From: Rugalucina vietnamica
Taxonomy: Eukaryota; Mollusca; Bivalvia; Lucinida; Lucinidae
Direction: 5' to 3'
DNA: 64,000 nucleotides
Assembly: GCA_964017185.1 (NCBI GenBank)
Contig: OZ024871.1
Span: 25,396,488 to 25,460,487 of the forward strand
The notes below the pieces were generated by a model. It was not told where the DNA came from, did no database searches, and saw only the letters and a list, made by a program, of their open reading frames with translations. The position numbers were made by a program, and so were the translations under genes. Positions 32,926 through 45,415 of this stretch are shown here, one piece after another. How positions within the stretch are numbered: position 1 is the stretch's first letter; every line of letters starts with the position of its first letter.

Positions 32926-33189
32926 ATGTCGGCAAATTATTGGAAGAGGATAATTTACAGCCCAATTTCATGCTCTACCCCGGCTTAGTAGAAGTACGAA
33001 ATTGTGAACGGAACCAAAATGACGTTCCGACCCTTAAAGCTACGCACGTTCTTTTGAGCGTCTTTAAAAATAAAATTACTTACATCTGGCTTTAGTGAAC
33101 CCTTTAGAAACAGCTAAATCAACTTTAGGTTGATGTTCATTCGGTAAGCGCATTACGCGAAGCTACTTCAATACAGATTTACATCAATA

Positions 33190-33426
33190 ATGAGCCTGTG
33201 CATGAGAAAACCAACAATTTGGGTTCCGACCAGGTCTGACACAAACCAGGCTGTACAGCCACAGAAGCAGGCAAGAAACTATAAATTTTGGATTTAGAAA
33301 GTAGAGGAATTGTACTATCCGAGTAGCGAAAACAAAGGCGCTGATCAACTTCGCAGTTACTGCGAAGCTGGTCTGCATCTTTGTTTTCGCATATGCAGAT
33401 TGTTGGTTTTCCCATGCGGCGGTTCA
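33190..33426 (-). mobile_element. Palindromic MITE, family C
   Basis: ATGAGCCTGTGCATGAG at the left and GCGGCGGTTCAG at the right, with the internal palindrome as GATCAACTTCGCAGTTACTG. Overlapping open frames of 64 and 78 codons are by-products. Confidence 0.8.
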
Positions 33427-34539
33427 GTTTAAATTCTCGAAATAATTCAAAGCATATCTAGATTCTATATTATTAAATCACTCGTGTGCACATTTAGCAT
33501 GTTAAGCACCAAAACACGTTCTGCTGTAATTATTAAAACCTGCATAAGGGAAATTCGACATCTTCATTTCCCATAGATATCACTCTGGTATGACTGAATT
33601 AATATTGAAAAATAATTGTTGATGCTTATGCTTATTATGCAGGCGTCATACCTAGCCGATTTTAACACGGGATGGACATACGATTATGAAAAGTTTCAAT
33701 TTCGGCGGGGATCGTGAAGACATCGGGCCATTCGTGAGTGCATCGTTACCCATCGTAAGTTCATCGGGAGATTTTTTAAGCCATCGGCATCACCATCACG
33801 AGCGGCACCAAAATCTTTGACATGCCAAAATACAGGAAGGACACACGATGGTTCAATTTCGTGTTGAATTCGCGAGTGCATCGAGGCCTTCGCAAAGCCA
33901 TCGTGAGGCCATCATATGACATCGGGACTACATCGTACTTCTGTCGTGTTGTCATTGTCATCGGCACCATCGGCTAAGTTTTGCTACACGAAGGCAATAC
34001 GATGGAGACGCGATGCTGCCCGATTGTGTTACGAAGGCAACACGACATCGTATAGCCTTCGCAACGCCATCGTATAAGCATCGTATCTAACAAAAATTAG
34101 AACACGATGGCATCCCGATGGAAACATGATATTAGCCAATTTTCTGCGTTTCCAATATATCCCAAGGTAACGTGGACATACAAACACACGCGGCCTTTTT
34201 CTCAGAAAATCTTAAGTTCAGTACTGTTGATTCTATTCTGACAAAAATCATGGTGTATTTCGAAGACAAGACAAACAGGAAGAAGAAGTCTGCAGCACTG
34301 CTTCTTTACACGCAACTGGAGCATGATAAATTCATCTTGCAGGAGCAACACCATCTCTTACAGGTATTCGGTTTGTTTATTATTATGTTGTCTTTCAAGC
34401 AGCACTCTGTTTTCTTTCTAGTAGAGCAGTACCAACTGCAGTTTTCGACAAACGAGTCTTTTATTTACATCTACTATAAACTCAAGAACAGTTTTGTGTC
34501 AGTTTCATGCGAAAGATAGATTGAACTACAACCAAACTG

Positions 34540-34869
34540 ACCGGCCTCGGTAGCTCAGTAGGTAGAGTGTCCGCTCCGAGATCGGGAGGTACATGTACCG
34601 GGTTCGAACCCGGGCCGCGACATACCAAAGTCGTTAACAATGGTACTAGTTGCTCCCCGCTTGGCACTCGGATTTTCGCGGTAGGGCTAGGACTGGTCGC
34701 TCCGGTGTCAGTATAATGTGACTGGAGGTGGTATCAGGTAAAAGTGTCTGGGATCTGATACCACGGTGCGGCAGCACTATAAAAGTGAGCATTGAGCTCC
34801 CTGTCACAACCAGACACCGTCGTGATATGACAGATAATGTTGAAGGCGACGTTAAACCCGAACAAACAA
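34540..34869 (+). mobile_element. tRNA-derived SINE with a perfect 12-bp target duplication
   Basis: The head reads GCCTCGGTAGCTCAGTAGGT (A box) and GGGTTCGAACCCGGGCCGCG (B box). The body has GCTTGGCACTCGGATTTTCG and GTGTCAGTATAATGTGACTG, and the tail is GGCGACGTTAAACCCG with AACAAACAA. ACAACCAAACTG occurs directly before (34,528-34,539) and after (34,870-34,881). It looks complete and fairly young. The tRNA-like head is a SINE promoter, not a tRNA gene. Confidence 0.85.
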
Positions 34870-35015
34870 ACAACCAAACTGTCACCGAGAAGTTTAGTGT
34901 TGTAAAGTAACTGACAATACAGTGATGGTAGTATTTTTTATCGTGGACGTCAACAACGAAATCATACAAATGAAATACCTTCTCAAAAGAGACCATGTTT
35001 CATTGCACGCGAATG

Positions 35016-35942
35016 AAAAAGTACAAGTAGGCAAAGATCAGGAAAAGGCGCAATCAGAAAAAAGATTCCCACTCCAAAAACCAAGGTGGGAAAAAACCAA
35101 ACCAACAATCAGGTACTTATACCATGAAAACATTTCGTAAGCCGAATGAGCAGCTATTTTCCCAATAGGTGGCCACTCAGTTACCTTAACTAAAATATGC
35201 AAACATACATAAGGCGCCAACAGCACAAAATATTTTAAACACCAAGACATAAAACAAAAAGAACCACCACAGAAGTATCGACTTGGAACGATCAGTAACA
35301 CAAAGTTACTGGCGGGTTTAAAATCGATTTTACACGGCCGTAACCTCACCCTCAGCTTCTGCAGTGGTTCATAACATTTAGTTAGTTCTTCGGTCCTCGT
35401 GGTGAATCTCTAACTAGTCAATGAATCATCAAGAACAAACAAATAAATCATGATAAACATCCTGATGAATCAAAAACCAGGACTCACAGATTCAGTAAGC
35501 TGCCCGACGATGGAGATCCCTGGGCGCCAAATAACTTACTAACTCCGGAGCTAAAGAAAAACATCAGTTGGACCCCGGTGGGCCAAGCAACAGACAAGAA
35601 GCTCCGGCCCCAACCAACTAAAATGAAAAGCTTTAAGTCGGGGCCATCATAGAGTCTGACGCCCGACCGACCGGCGTGCAATTAAAGAAGGCAGCATAGT
35701 TATCAACCGTGATTGGGTTAAAAACTAAGCATGCAGACTGTCGCATAACATTCAAGTTATAACCTATACGTCTGTAACGTGTTACGATTTTTCTAAACTG
35801 AAAAGAAAAATCATTACTTCCTATAAGTTTCTTAAATTTGTAAACCAAGTCACCATAAAATTCTGGTTCCGAAAGAACTTCACTTAAAAGCGTCTTTAAC
35901 CCAACATTATATTTGGAAATCAATTCATAGTGTCTACGATTG
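35016..35942 (-). mobile_element. RT-family (PLE-like) copy with intact C-terminal frame
   Basis: On the minus strand an open frame runs through KYNVGLKTLLSEVLSE, FYGDLVYKFKKL, FRKIVTRYRRIGYNLNV, MRQSACLV and FNCTPVGRASDSMMAPT to a stop. It is followed by about 600 bases of 3' non-coding sequence ending GCCTACTTGTACTTTTT. The match to the copy at 62,310 ends sharply near 35,942, i.e. 5' truncation. I recall this C-terminus behind a Penelope-like or non-LTR type RT in bivalves and corals, so the family name is inference. Confidence 0.75.
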
Positions 35943-36772
35943 GGTCTCGTTCAATCTCCCGCCTACAATATAGACACCGTGTATTTTATGGATTGGAGTT
36001 TTTGAGAGGAGTCATGGACTGGAGTATTGGAGTGGAACCTTGGAGGGAAGTTTCGGAATTGAGCTGACAGGCGCAATCTTCTTCCCACGCCCTCTTCCTG
36101 GTTTCGGTGGCATTTCCAATTTTATTTTGTAAAGAAAGAAAGTGACAAAGCTGCTGTTTTCTCAACATCACTTTTTAGTCTCATTAATTGATCTTTACAT
36201 AACATCGGGAAGTGTCGTTATGCCTTCGGGACACTTTCGGGAATACATTTTACACCTCACGATGGCTTCACGATGGCTTCACGACATCGTCAAGCCTTCG
36301 CATACCATTCGCATCAACATCGTATGCAAAACTACCACTTCGTGTATCGTTCGTAACTGCATTGGGTATAGTCGTGTGTCCATCGTGTGTCCATCGGTAG
36401 GCTTCGTACATGCTTCGGCTCAACATTGGCTTTTTACCAAATTCGTGACGAAAATCGCGCGAAATTCAAAATTTCATATTCGTGTGGACATCGTGTGTCA
36501 AAATCGGCTAGGTCTGACGCCAGCATAAAGCTTCATCATATTCGTTTCTGTATGGCTGCAGGTGAGAACCATCTTACCAAAACGAGCAAAAATTCGATGA
36601 TGTTATGTTTGGATGGACGAATAAATAGCCTGTGTGAAAAAATGTATCAGTTACGATTTTGTTTTTCTTTCATATTTATCTCAGTCAATGAAAATATTCA
36701 TATTCCCTCGAGTACAACCAGCATGTGAACAATAGTTCTTCAAACAACTTCAAATGTACAAAAGCATACACT

Positions 36773-36890
36773 TTGGCCAAATCTGAAGGGTCACTGACAA
36801 GGCTTTAGTAGCCGTAATCTCAGTATGGCTCATCTCCTTTCTCATTATATGCTCACCGCTCTTAAGGGATCTCAGATTTTATTTTTCTGG
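36773..36890 (+). repeat. Dispersed repeat, family E
   Basis: AAGGGTCACTGACAAGG, CTCCTTTCTCATTATATGC and CACCGCTCTTAAGGG in the same order as at 9984-10,100. Confidence 0.5.
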
Positions 36891-36944
36891 CATGGCTCAA
36901 GAATGAAAAACTGCATACTAATTAAGATGTTTTTTATATATGAA

Positions 36945-37005
36945 GTACAGTTCAGGTGACTGAGTGGCCACCTATACAGAAATAGCTGCCTACTCTGCTT
37001 ACCTG
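36945..37005 (+). mobile_element. Small RT-family (PLE-like) fragment
   Basis: GTGACTGAGTGGCCACCTAT and AAATAGCTGCCTACTCTGC, the family's most conserved 3' segment, and nothing more. Confidence 0.5.
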
Positions 37006-37204
37006 TTTTGATTGCACCGGCTCCTAGTCATTGCATAACTTTACAATATGCAGTATGGAAATGCTTAAGCTGATGACCTTTTCACAATTGGCACTTGCTT
37101 TCATCAACCTAAATCCTCAACAAATGCTCGATTAATTTGTAAAAAGCCATGTTCAGTTTAGATCTGAAACTGAAACCGTTGAACGTCCGTGTGTATTGTT
37201 TATT

Positions 37205-37400
37205 CATATAAGCCTGGTGTCCTTTATACGGGACATAGGCAAACAGTATAGTCCCATATGTGACGTCACAAAACGCGAAAATCTATATGGCAATATAGGC
37301 AAAAATTTAAATGAAAACTTAAAATCACCCCTGATGTCCCTAAAATGACAGAAGTCCACCCAAATGATAATGATGGGAAAATCCATTTGCCAAAAATGGG
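37205..37400. repeat. Dispersed repeat, family B
   Basis: AGCCTGGTGTCC, GGGACATA, GCAAACA, AGATGTGACG-like sequence, a CACCC..GATGTCCCTAAAATG block and GGGAAAATCCATTTG are in the same order as at 59,728-59,945. There are no clear terminal inverted repeats. Confidence 0.65.
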
Positions 37401-37559
37401 TTGAACGAATCTTAGCTGTTCATTTGTGACAAATCGATCTCTTGACGTGTAACAATGTTTTTGTACCATGGCATATGACACCCATTTTGAGTGACTTTGA
37501 AATAGTACAGCATGTCAACCAGAAAAATGGGATTTTACTACATACACTTTAGTTCATTC

Positions 37560-38168
37560 TTGGTAATTAAGTATCGAAAACATCCCAAATATCTAAATAA
37601 CATTAAACAAGTTATGGCGACTTGGTTTACAAATTTAAGAAACTTATAGGAGGGAATGAATAGTATAGAAAAATGATTATACGTTACAAACGTAAAAGAC
37701 ATCACTTTTAAAAATGTGATGCGACAGTCTGCAAGCTTAGTTTTTAACCCAGTCATGGTTAATAAGTATGCTTCCTTCCATAATTACACGCCGATGGGTC
37801 GGGTGTCAGACTCTGTGATGACCCTGACTTAACGCTACTCCTTTTATTTGTATATTGCTTGACCCATTGGGTTTCAACTATTGTTTTTCTTTTGCTCCAG
37901 ATTTTCAGTGATATTGTTTGGCACCAAGGGCTCTCCATTGCTGGGCAGCTTATTGAATCTGTGAGTCCTCGTTTTTTATTCATCATGGAGGTTATCATAA
38001 TTTATATATGAGGACTCATTTGACTAGTTAGAGATTCACCACGAGGACCGTACAACTAACTAAATGTTGTGAACAACTGCAGAGGCGGAAGGTGAGGTTA
38101 GGTACCTGTAAAACCGGTTTAAGCCCCCGAGTAATTTTATATTACTGTTCGTTCCAGGGCGTTACTTC
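37560..38168 (+). mobile_element. RT-family (PLE-like) copy, left part, interrupted by BEL/Pao
   Basis: GGCGACTTGGTTTACAAATT starts a degraded RT C-terminal segment (GCGACAGTCTGCAAGC, CACGCCGATGGGTCGGG). The 3' non-coding region follows (GAATCTGTGAGTCCTCG, CCACGAGGACCG, GTGAGGTTAGGTACCTG). The copy breaks off at GGGCGTTACTTC and resumes at 45,129 after the BEL/Pao element. Its own reading frame is disrupted. Confidence 0.75.
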
Positions 38169-38690
38169 TGTCGTGAACATGATGCATAAAATTATATAAA
38201 CTTGACCTTGATAATAACTTAATGTATTGATGTAAGGAAATTTTACATATTGTCAGTAAATACGCTTGTTTTGTTTCACGCATTGATAATCTTTGATTAC
38301 AGTTCATTACGTAACTTGTACTTTAAAGCTTTACTCCACCGGAGCTATTATAAGGCGGGAAAATTGTCTGATATATCATTACTCCTCTTGTGCTCCGCTC
38401 TCGCATTCCACGTGCTTTGTGTGCATACTGAGTTCACACGTGAAGCTTGAACTGAGTATAAATACCGCAACGTGGGCTGTTTGAGTAGAGCTAAAATAAA
38501 GCAGATAAAGTAATGCCGAGATAGTGCAGTAAAAGTAAAGGTGTGTTAAAGTAAAGTTGTAAAGTGATATAAAATATGAAAGTTAAAAGTAGTTGTTTAA
38601 AAGTAAAATAAAATTGTGAAAACTGGAATTTGTATTTATTCCAAAATCTCCGATGTGGCAGAAAGTAAAGGTGTTGGGATCACTGCTACA
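38169..38690 (+). repeat. 5' LTR of the BEL/Pao element
   Basis: 522 bp, TGTCGTGAACATG...CACTGCTACA. TATAAATA at 38,457-38,464 and AATAAA at 38,495-38,500 mark the probable promoter and RNA-end signals. Nearly identical to 44,607-45,128. Confidence 0.93.
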
Positions 38691-38812
38691 TTGTATGGCG
38701 CCGGAACCCGGGAGGTAAGCGTTTGAACTTTTATTTAAAATATAACGGAGTTCATCTGCTGTGCATAAAAGTGCGAACTGAAAAGGTGGCATTGAAAGAT
38801 CTGACTTAAAGT

Positions 38813-40900
38813 ATGGGTTCTTCATTAAAATATTTGAAAGGTGTTCGTACCAGATATGTGAATGATTTAAAGGAGCAAATAAATGAAGACTCTGTGATTT
38901 TGAATACAGAGGTGTTCAGTGGCAAATATGAAGAATTTATTGAAAGAATTGATTACACTGTTGATGCATTGACTGAACGCTGCCATAAAGTGGAACGTCA
39001 GTCTGAAAAGGTCATTTCTGAAATAAAGGATGGTGATGATCCTTATATTGATGAAATATTAAACGGTGATGCTGACGTATTGTTCACAGCAAATACTATG
39101 ATAACAAAGCTCAGAAAGTTTGAGATAGAATTGAAAGATAGAATGAAAAAGGAAGAGTCATTAATGATGCAAACAAAACATGATGAAAGTAAAAGTGATA
39201 TGCAAAAGCTAATTGAAATGCAGCTAGAATTTCAGAAGGATTTTCTAAAAAGCACTAAGCCTGGTCCATTACCTGTACAATCATCAGTGAAACTCCCCAA
39301 GTTGGAACGTTGCTCCTTCAACGGAGATAAGCTAAAATGGGTTGAATTTTGGCAGTCATTTGAATCTTCTGTTCACAAAAACGACAGCCTTTCCGATATT
39401 GAAAAATTCAATTACCTGAGGAATAAGCTGACCGGAGACGCCAAAAGTGCAATAACGGGGTTGTCTCTCTCAAATGAGAATTACAGCGTAGCGTTAAAGT
39501 TATTAACAGACAGATTCGGGAATGTGCAAGACACAGTAGATTTGCATTACACAGCAATAATTAATTTGAAATCAGCTAGTGACTCTGTTGATAGTCTAAG
39601 ATCTTTGCTTGATGCTGTCGATAAACACCTCAGAAGTTTAGATGTTCTAGGGCAAAATATCAACCAAGATGTGTTTGTGTCAATAATAAAATCAAAGTTA
39701 CCTAGCAGTGTTATAAGGCATTTAGAAATTAAGAAAGGAGTTGAAAAGAAATGGACAGTGTTTCTGCTGAAAGAATTATTGAAAGAATATGTTGTGGCTT
39801 GTGAAAAGGCAAAGGTAGATAGTGAGAAAGCATTCGGAGCAAAACCTAAATACGGAGCAAGAACTGAGAACAGTAACAGACCGGAATACTCCGTCCATAA
39901 TTCAAAAGGAGGAGCTCATAGACAGCCAAATGAGGCGCTTACAGTTCAAGAAAAACAAAAGGGTAAGTCAGAAACAAATTCGAAAGGAGCAATGTGTAGA
40001 TACTGTAGCAGCAATCACTGGAGTGATGAGTGCCAAAAGTACAGATCTATTGAAGAAAGAAAAAGACAACTAAAAGGGAGTTGTTTCAAGTGTTTAAAGG
40101 AGGGGCACTACACTCGTGATTGCAAATCCTCGAAAAGGTGTGTGTATTGTGGAGAATTCAGTGTTCACCATCGGAGTTTGTGCCCATCAAAATTCGAGAG
40201 AACCCGCGTCACAGAAAGTGTACATGTAGCTGAAGGAGCTGAAGCTGAACTTGCTCCGTCTGTATCGGCGCAACATGAAAGTACATGCCTCTCTGTAGGA
40301 GAATCCGTGCTAATGCAAACAGCACTCACAGAAGTCCATAACACTAGCAACACTAAGGCGGAGCAAATACGTGTTCTACTGGACTCCGGCTCACAGAGGA
40401 CGTACATTACTGAAGAGTTGGCCAAGAAGTTGATGCTTCAAGGAGACGATGAACAAGAGATCCACTTAGTCACATTTGGGAGTACCACTCCAAAGGCAAT
40501 AAAGACTAAGTCCGCTCAGCTTCAACTGAAACAAAGAGATGGAACACTGATGAAGATAACAGCAAACATTGTACCAAGTATTACTGGGACTGTTCAAAGA
40601 CAACCTGCTACTTTCGAATTACAGGAAAGATTTGAAAAGATGATAAAAGGCCTGCAACTTGCTGATACCATTCCACATGAAAAGGAATCCGACAGTGTTC
40701 AAATACTGATTGGAAGTGATTACTATCTCGACGTTATTCTTCCTGATAGGATTGAAGTTCAAAGTGGGCTATATTTGCTAAATTCTAGATTTGGGTGGAT
40801 TCTTACAGGTCGTACAAATCAATACAACTGTGATAGGGTAGAATCAAGTATGATCATTCTTACACATGGAAACACAATAAATGATTCAAGTGTATTCTCG
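38813..40900 (+). CDS. BEL/Pao Gag and protease region
   Basis: The N-terminal part is the Gag-like region typical of BEL/Pao (KLPKLERCSFNGDKLKW near 39,290, the usual 'DUF1759'-like core). Three cysteine/histidine knuckles (CRYCSSNHW, CFKCLKEGHYTRDC, CVYCGEFSVHH) lie at 39,990-40,190 and would bind RNA. An aspartic protease active-site motif, LLDSGSQRTYI, lies near 40,376. The product would form virus-like particles in the family. Treated here as part of a fossil element. Confidence 0.85.
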
Positions 40901-43900
40901 TGCGTAGATAGTGTTGTGCCAGTGAAGCCAGATTTAGAAGACTTCTGGAAGTTGGAAACTTTAGGAATTTCAAACCCAGTGAGCTCTTGTGATTCAGAGG
41001 ATACTAGAGCATTGGAAAAATTTAAAGAAACACTTCAATACGAAAATGGAAGATATGCTGTGAAATGGCCATGGAAAGAAGAGGTGCCAGATATCAAAGA
41101 AAATAGAGGATTAGCTATTGGTCGTCTCAGGTCATTAGTATCTAGGATGCAGAAGCAGCCTGGCATGCTACCGAAGTATGACTCAATCATACAAGATCAA
41201 CTGGCAAAAGGAGTCATTGAAAAGGTTGACCGGTTCAAATGTGATGGTATAAAACACTACATACCCCACCATGTAGTTATTACTCCACAGAAAACAACAA
41301 CTAAGCTCCGCGTAGTGTATGACGCATCAGCAAAGTCTAAACTTGGGAACAAAAGCTTAAACGAGTGCTTATATCGTGGTCCAGTGTTACTACAAAACTT
41401 ATGTGGCATTCTTCTCAAATTCAGGCTATACACAATAGGGATCATTTCTGATATTGAAAAAAGCATTCCTTCAAGTCGGACTTCAGGAAAATGAAAGAGA
41501 TGTGACGCGATTCGTTTGGTTGAAGGACCATTCCCCACCGATCGTGAATGAGGATACCATTCAGGAATTTCGATTCTGCCGTGTCCCCTTTGGGATAATC
41601 TCAAGTCCCTTTCTCCTTGGAGCAACAGTTGAAGCACATCTGGATTCGTATGGTTCTGAAGTCTCTGATAAAATCAAAAGTGATATATACATGGATAATG
41701 TGATCACTGGAGCAAATTCTGTGAAAGAAGCAACTGACCTGTATAGTCAATCAAAGACTATATTCAATGCAGCCAGCATGAATATACGGGAATGGATGAC
41801 AAGTAGTGCTGATGTAAATAATGTGATTCCTGAGAATGACCGTGCTAACGGAACAGATATAAAAGTTCTTGGTATGACGTGGAATACAGCCAACGATACA
41901 CTCGCTATTCAAAATTCTGTGAAAGTGAAAGAAAACACAATTGTTACAAAAAGAAGTGTTCTAAAAGAAATAGCATCTATTTATGACCCGATTGGATTAC
42001 TGTGTCCTGTTATTCTTCGGGGGAAGGTGCTAATGCAAAGCTTATGGAAGAAACAGCTAGATTGGGATGACGAATTGGATACGGCCGAGCAAATCGAATG
42101 GTCAGATATAAAATCAGACCTTGAAGGCATCGGTCAAGTTGAAATTATAAGATGCATAAGAAATGAATGTGAAAGCAAATATGATCTAGTGTGTTTTTGT
42201 GATGCATCAGCTGTTGCTTATGCGTGTGCAGTGTACCTCATTCAGTGTGATGGCACTAGGTCCAGTCACTTAGTGTTCTCAAAAGCAAGATTAGCACCTG
42301 TCAAGACGATGACAATTCCGAGATTGGAATTAATGGCTGTTCTTATAGGCACCCGCAGTTTACAGTTTGTGAGAGAACAGCTGAAATTACATTTCGAAAC
42401 ACTTGTGATTCTGACAGACTCCCAGTGTGTTCTCAGTTGGATAAAATCCGATAAAACACTACCGACATTCGTAAGGAACAGAGTGCAAGAAATCAATTCA
42501 CACGGTAACATCGTATTTCAGTATGTGAATACAAAAGAAAACCCAGCAGATCTAGCCAGCAGAGGGTGTACAGTGACGCAGATTGTTGAAAATGAGTTGT
42601 GGTGGAAAGGTCCACAGTGGTTACAATGCCCAATCAGTGAATGGGCAAACAGTGTCAATGAAAATTGTTCAGAAGTGAATTCTGAAAGTGAAACAATGGA
42701 AAACATGAAACGTGAAGAATGTGAAAGTGCAAATTTGACCAACAGAGAAATGAAGGGTAAAGATACGGATCCAGTCAGATGTGCCCCGTTTGAGATGGAT
42801 ATATCCCGGTATTCTACCCTTCTCCGCTTAAAACGAGTGACAGCCTGGTGTTTGAGATTCATAGATAAAATGAGACATAGAAACGAAAACCACAGTGATT
42901 TAAAGAAAGAAGAGTTTGAAAAGGCTGAGCTCTTGTGGATCAAACATACTCAGATAAATCACTTCCCTGAGGCATTTAGATCTGTCAGTAACGGAAAGTG
43001 GAAAACAATAGTGAATCAATTAGGAGTATGTGTAGATGATAGGGAAGTGCTTAGGTGCAAAGGCAGAATGGAAAATGCCGAGCTTACGGAAGCCACAAGA
43101 TATCCAATATTACTTCCAAGTAGTGATAGATTCACGGATTTAGTGATAGAAGATTCACATACAAGGATACTCCATTCTGGTGTATCGCAAACACTGAGTT
43201 CCATCAGGATGAAATACTGGATTATTCGTGGAAGAGCGACAGTGAAAAAAGTGTTACGAAAATGTGTGTTGTGCAAAAGATTGGAAGGTGGTCCTTATAA
43301 AATGCCACCCATGGCTCCATTGCCGAAAACACGGGTGTCGGAGGCGATACCGTTTTCTAGGACAGGCCTGGATTACCTCGGCCCTCTACACACCAAAGAT
43401 AACGGAGTGGTGAAGAAAATCTGGATTTGTTTATTCACGTGTTTCGTTACTCGCGCAATTCATCTCGAAATTGTGAGTGATATGACAACAACGTCATTCT
43501 TGTTTTGTCTCAAAAGATTTATTGCGACCAGAGGAATGCCTAGTGAAATAGTGAGTGACAATGCAATGCAATTCAAACTGGCGGACAAAACGCTCCAACT
43601 GATATGGAAGAATATAGTGACTAGTGAGGAGATTCAGAGTTATTTTTCATGTGAAGGAATAAAGTGGTCATTCATTATAGAGCTCTCACCATGGATGGGT
43701 GGATTCTATGAAAGACTTGTCGGGTTAGTGAAACGGTCGTTAAGAAAAGCTGTGGGACGAAAATTGCTCTCTGATGACCAAATGCATACAGTTGTGAAAG
43801 AAGTTGAGTCTGTTGTGAATTCTCGACCTCTAGTATATGTCGGGGATGATATTGACTCAACAATAGCCATTACACCAGGACACTTTCTGTGTTTAAACCC

Positions 43901-44438
43901 AAAAACTGGTATTCCGGAGACGGTAAATGACGACGGTGATGAAGATTATACTCCGTACCAAAGTTCTGAACGGAATGTGTTTCGAATATGGAAGAAGGGG
44001 GAGAGATTAGTCGAACAATTCTGGAGAGCCTGGCGTGAAGATTACCTACTGAGTTTACGTGAAAGAAAGCAGTATAAACTCAGTAGTGGTAGAATTCAGT
44101 CTAATCAGGATCCAAATGTGAACGACATCGTTATCGTGAAGGATGACACGCCTCGTGGTTCATGGAAGCTTGCCAAGATCATCCAGTTGAACATGAGCAG
44201 GGATGGACTGGTACGATCAGCAGTGGTACAACTAGGATCTGGGCGAAACGTGGTTCGTCCCTTGTGCTTACTGTACCCATTGGAGTGCTCGGATTATAGT
44301 TCAGACTCGATAGCATCTGAGCACAATGACGCTTTGAGGGACGATGTCAAAACTCGAAGGCCGATGAGGAAAGCAGCAGACATAGCCAGGAGGAAGATAA
44401 GGCAACTCGTTGGCGAAACACCTACAGACGATATATAA
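40901..44438 (+). CDS. BEL/Pao RT, RNase H and integrase region
   Basis: The reverse transcriptase region (HHVVITPQKTTTKLRVVYDA near 41,264; palm region to about 41,720) is followed by RNase H (CFCDASAVAYA near 42,196; LTDSQCVLSW near 42,411). The integrase has its zinc-binding part near 43,160-43,290 and catalytic core near 43,370-43,740 (GLDYLGPL, SDNAMQF, WMGGFYERLVGLVKRSLRK). A C-terminal tail ends at 44,438. This domain order, RT then RNase H then integrase with the GGFYERLVG motif, is diagnostic of BEL/Pao. Confidence 0.85.
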
Positions 44439-44606
44439 AGGACAATAAAGTGATACAGAAGATTGCTCTTTGGGCAGACATATGAACTGATACTTAGGGT
44501 TATATTAAACTGAGACATGAACTTTATATTGATAATTTTTGATGCCAATTTCATTCATTGTACAATATTCACAATTCATAAGTGTTGTCATACCTTTTGG
44601 CCGGAG

Positions 44607-45128
44607 TGTCGTGAACATGATGCATAAAATTATATAAACTTGACCTTGATAATAACTTAATGTATTGATGTAAGGAAATTTTACATATTGTCAGTAAATA
44701 CGCTTGTTTTGTTTCACGCATTGATAATCTTTGATTACAGTTCATTACGTAACTTGTACTTTAAAGCTTTACTCCACCGGAGCTATGATAAGGCGGGAAA
44801 ATTGTCTGATATATCATTACTCCTCTTGTGCTCCGCTCTCGCATTCCACGTGCTTTGTGTGCATACTGAGTTCACACGTGAAGCTTGAACTGAGTATAAA
44901 TACCGCAACGTGGGCTGTTTGAGTAGAGCTAAAATAAAGCAGATAAAGTAATGCCGAGATAGTGCAGTAAAAGTAAAGGTGTGTTAAAGTAAAGTTGTAA
45001 AGTGATATAAAATATGAAAGTTAAAAGTGGTTGTTTAAAAGTAAAATAAAATTGTGAAAACTGGAATTTGTATTTATTCCAAAATCTCCGATGTGGCAGA
45101 AAGTAAAGGTGTTGGGATCACTGCTACA
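44607..45128 (+). repeat. 3' LTR of the BEL/Pao element
   Basis: 522 bp, about two mismatches to the 5' LTR (over 99% identical by eye). Preceded by TTTTGGCCGGAG, a weak purine tract. Followed by the target duplication ACTTC. Confidence 0.93.
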
Positions 45129-45415
45129 ACTTCTGTTTTGGTTATAATTGTCTTATGTTTTGGCGTTGAATTATAGTACTGTTTGCGCCTTATGTACGTT
45201 TTGATATATGTAGTTAAGTTTGGGTAACTGAGTGGCCGCCTATTGGGAAATAGCTGCTCAGCCAGCTTACGATATGATTTCTTAGTAGAAGTATAGTTTA
45301 TATGTGATTGTCAATTTAGTTTTAAATTTTGGTTTTTGGTGTGGGAATGTCTTTCTGATTCCCGTTTTCTGATTATTGCATGCTTTACCTATCCATGTAA
45401 AAGCATAATTATGTG
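45129..45415 (+). mobile_element. RT-family (PLE-like) copy, right part after BEL/Pao
   Basis: Continues exactly from 38,168: ACTTCTGTTTTGGTTAT, TTTGCGCCTTATGTACG, AACTGAGTGGCCGCCTATTG, GCTTACGATATG and TTTTGGTGTGGGAATG, to the 3' end near TTGCATGCTTTACC. The rejoined order matches other copies. Confidence 0.75.

Larger units (their letters stand above)
33638..36525. mobile_element. TA-flanked element with CATCG-rich ends
   Basis: The ends are inverted repeats starting TGCAGGCGTCATACCTAGCC and, inverted, TGCTGGCGTCAGACCTAGCC, both continuing CGATTTT and ACAC. TA flanks both (33,636-33,637 and 36,526-36,527), as in Tc1/mariner-type elements. The end regions are studded with CATCG/CGATG words in both orientations. 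About 1.7 kb remains once a nested SINE and an RT-family copy are removed. A 115-codon open frame at 34,172-34,519 with an exon-like start (FSTVDSILTKIMVYFEDK) and a CAG/GTATTC donor may be a relic of its gene, but no transposase is recognisable. Confidence 0.6.
38169..45128 (+). mobile_element. BEL/Pao LTR retrotransposon, young, nearly whole
   Basis: 6,960 bp with two 522-bp LTRs (TG...CA), flanked by the 5-bp direct repeat ACTTC (38,164-38,168 and 45,129-45,133), the usual BEL/Pao duplication length. A tRNA-type primer-binding site (TGGCGCCGGAACCCGGGA, 38,696-38,713) follows the 5' LTR. Gag, protease, RT, RNase H and integrase regions are in BEL/Pao order with no envelope region seen. The LTRs differ at about two positions, so insertion is recent. 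The coding region appears to have about one break; otherwise it looks whole. It sits inside an older RT-family copy. Confidence 0.93.

Noticed and set aside
34540-34620. tRNA gene
   Set aside because: A and B boxes are present, but the sequence is the head of a SINE with body, tail and a 12-bp target duplication.
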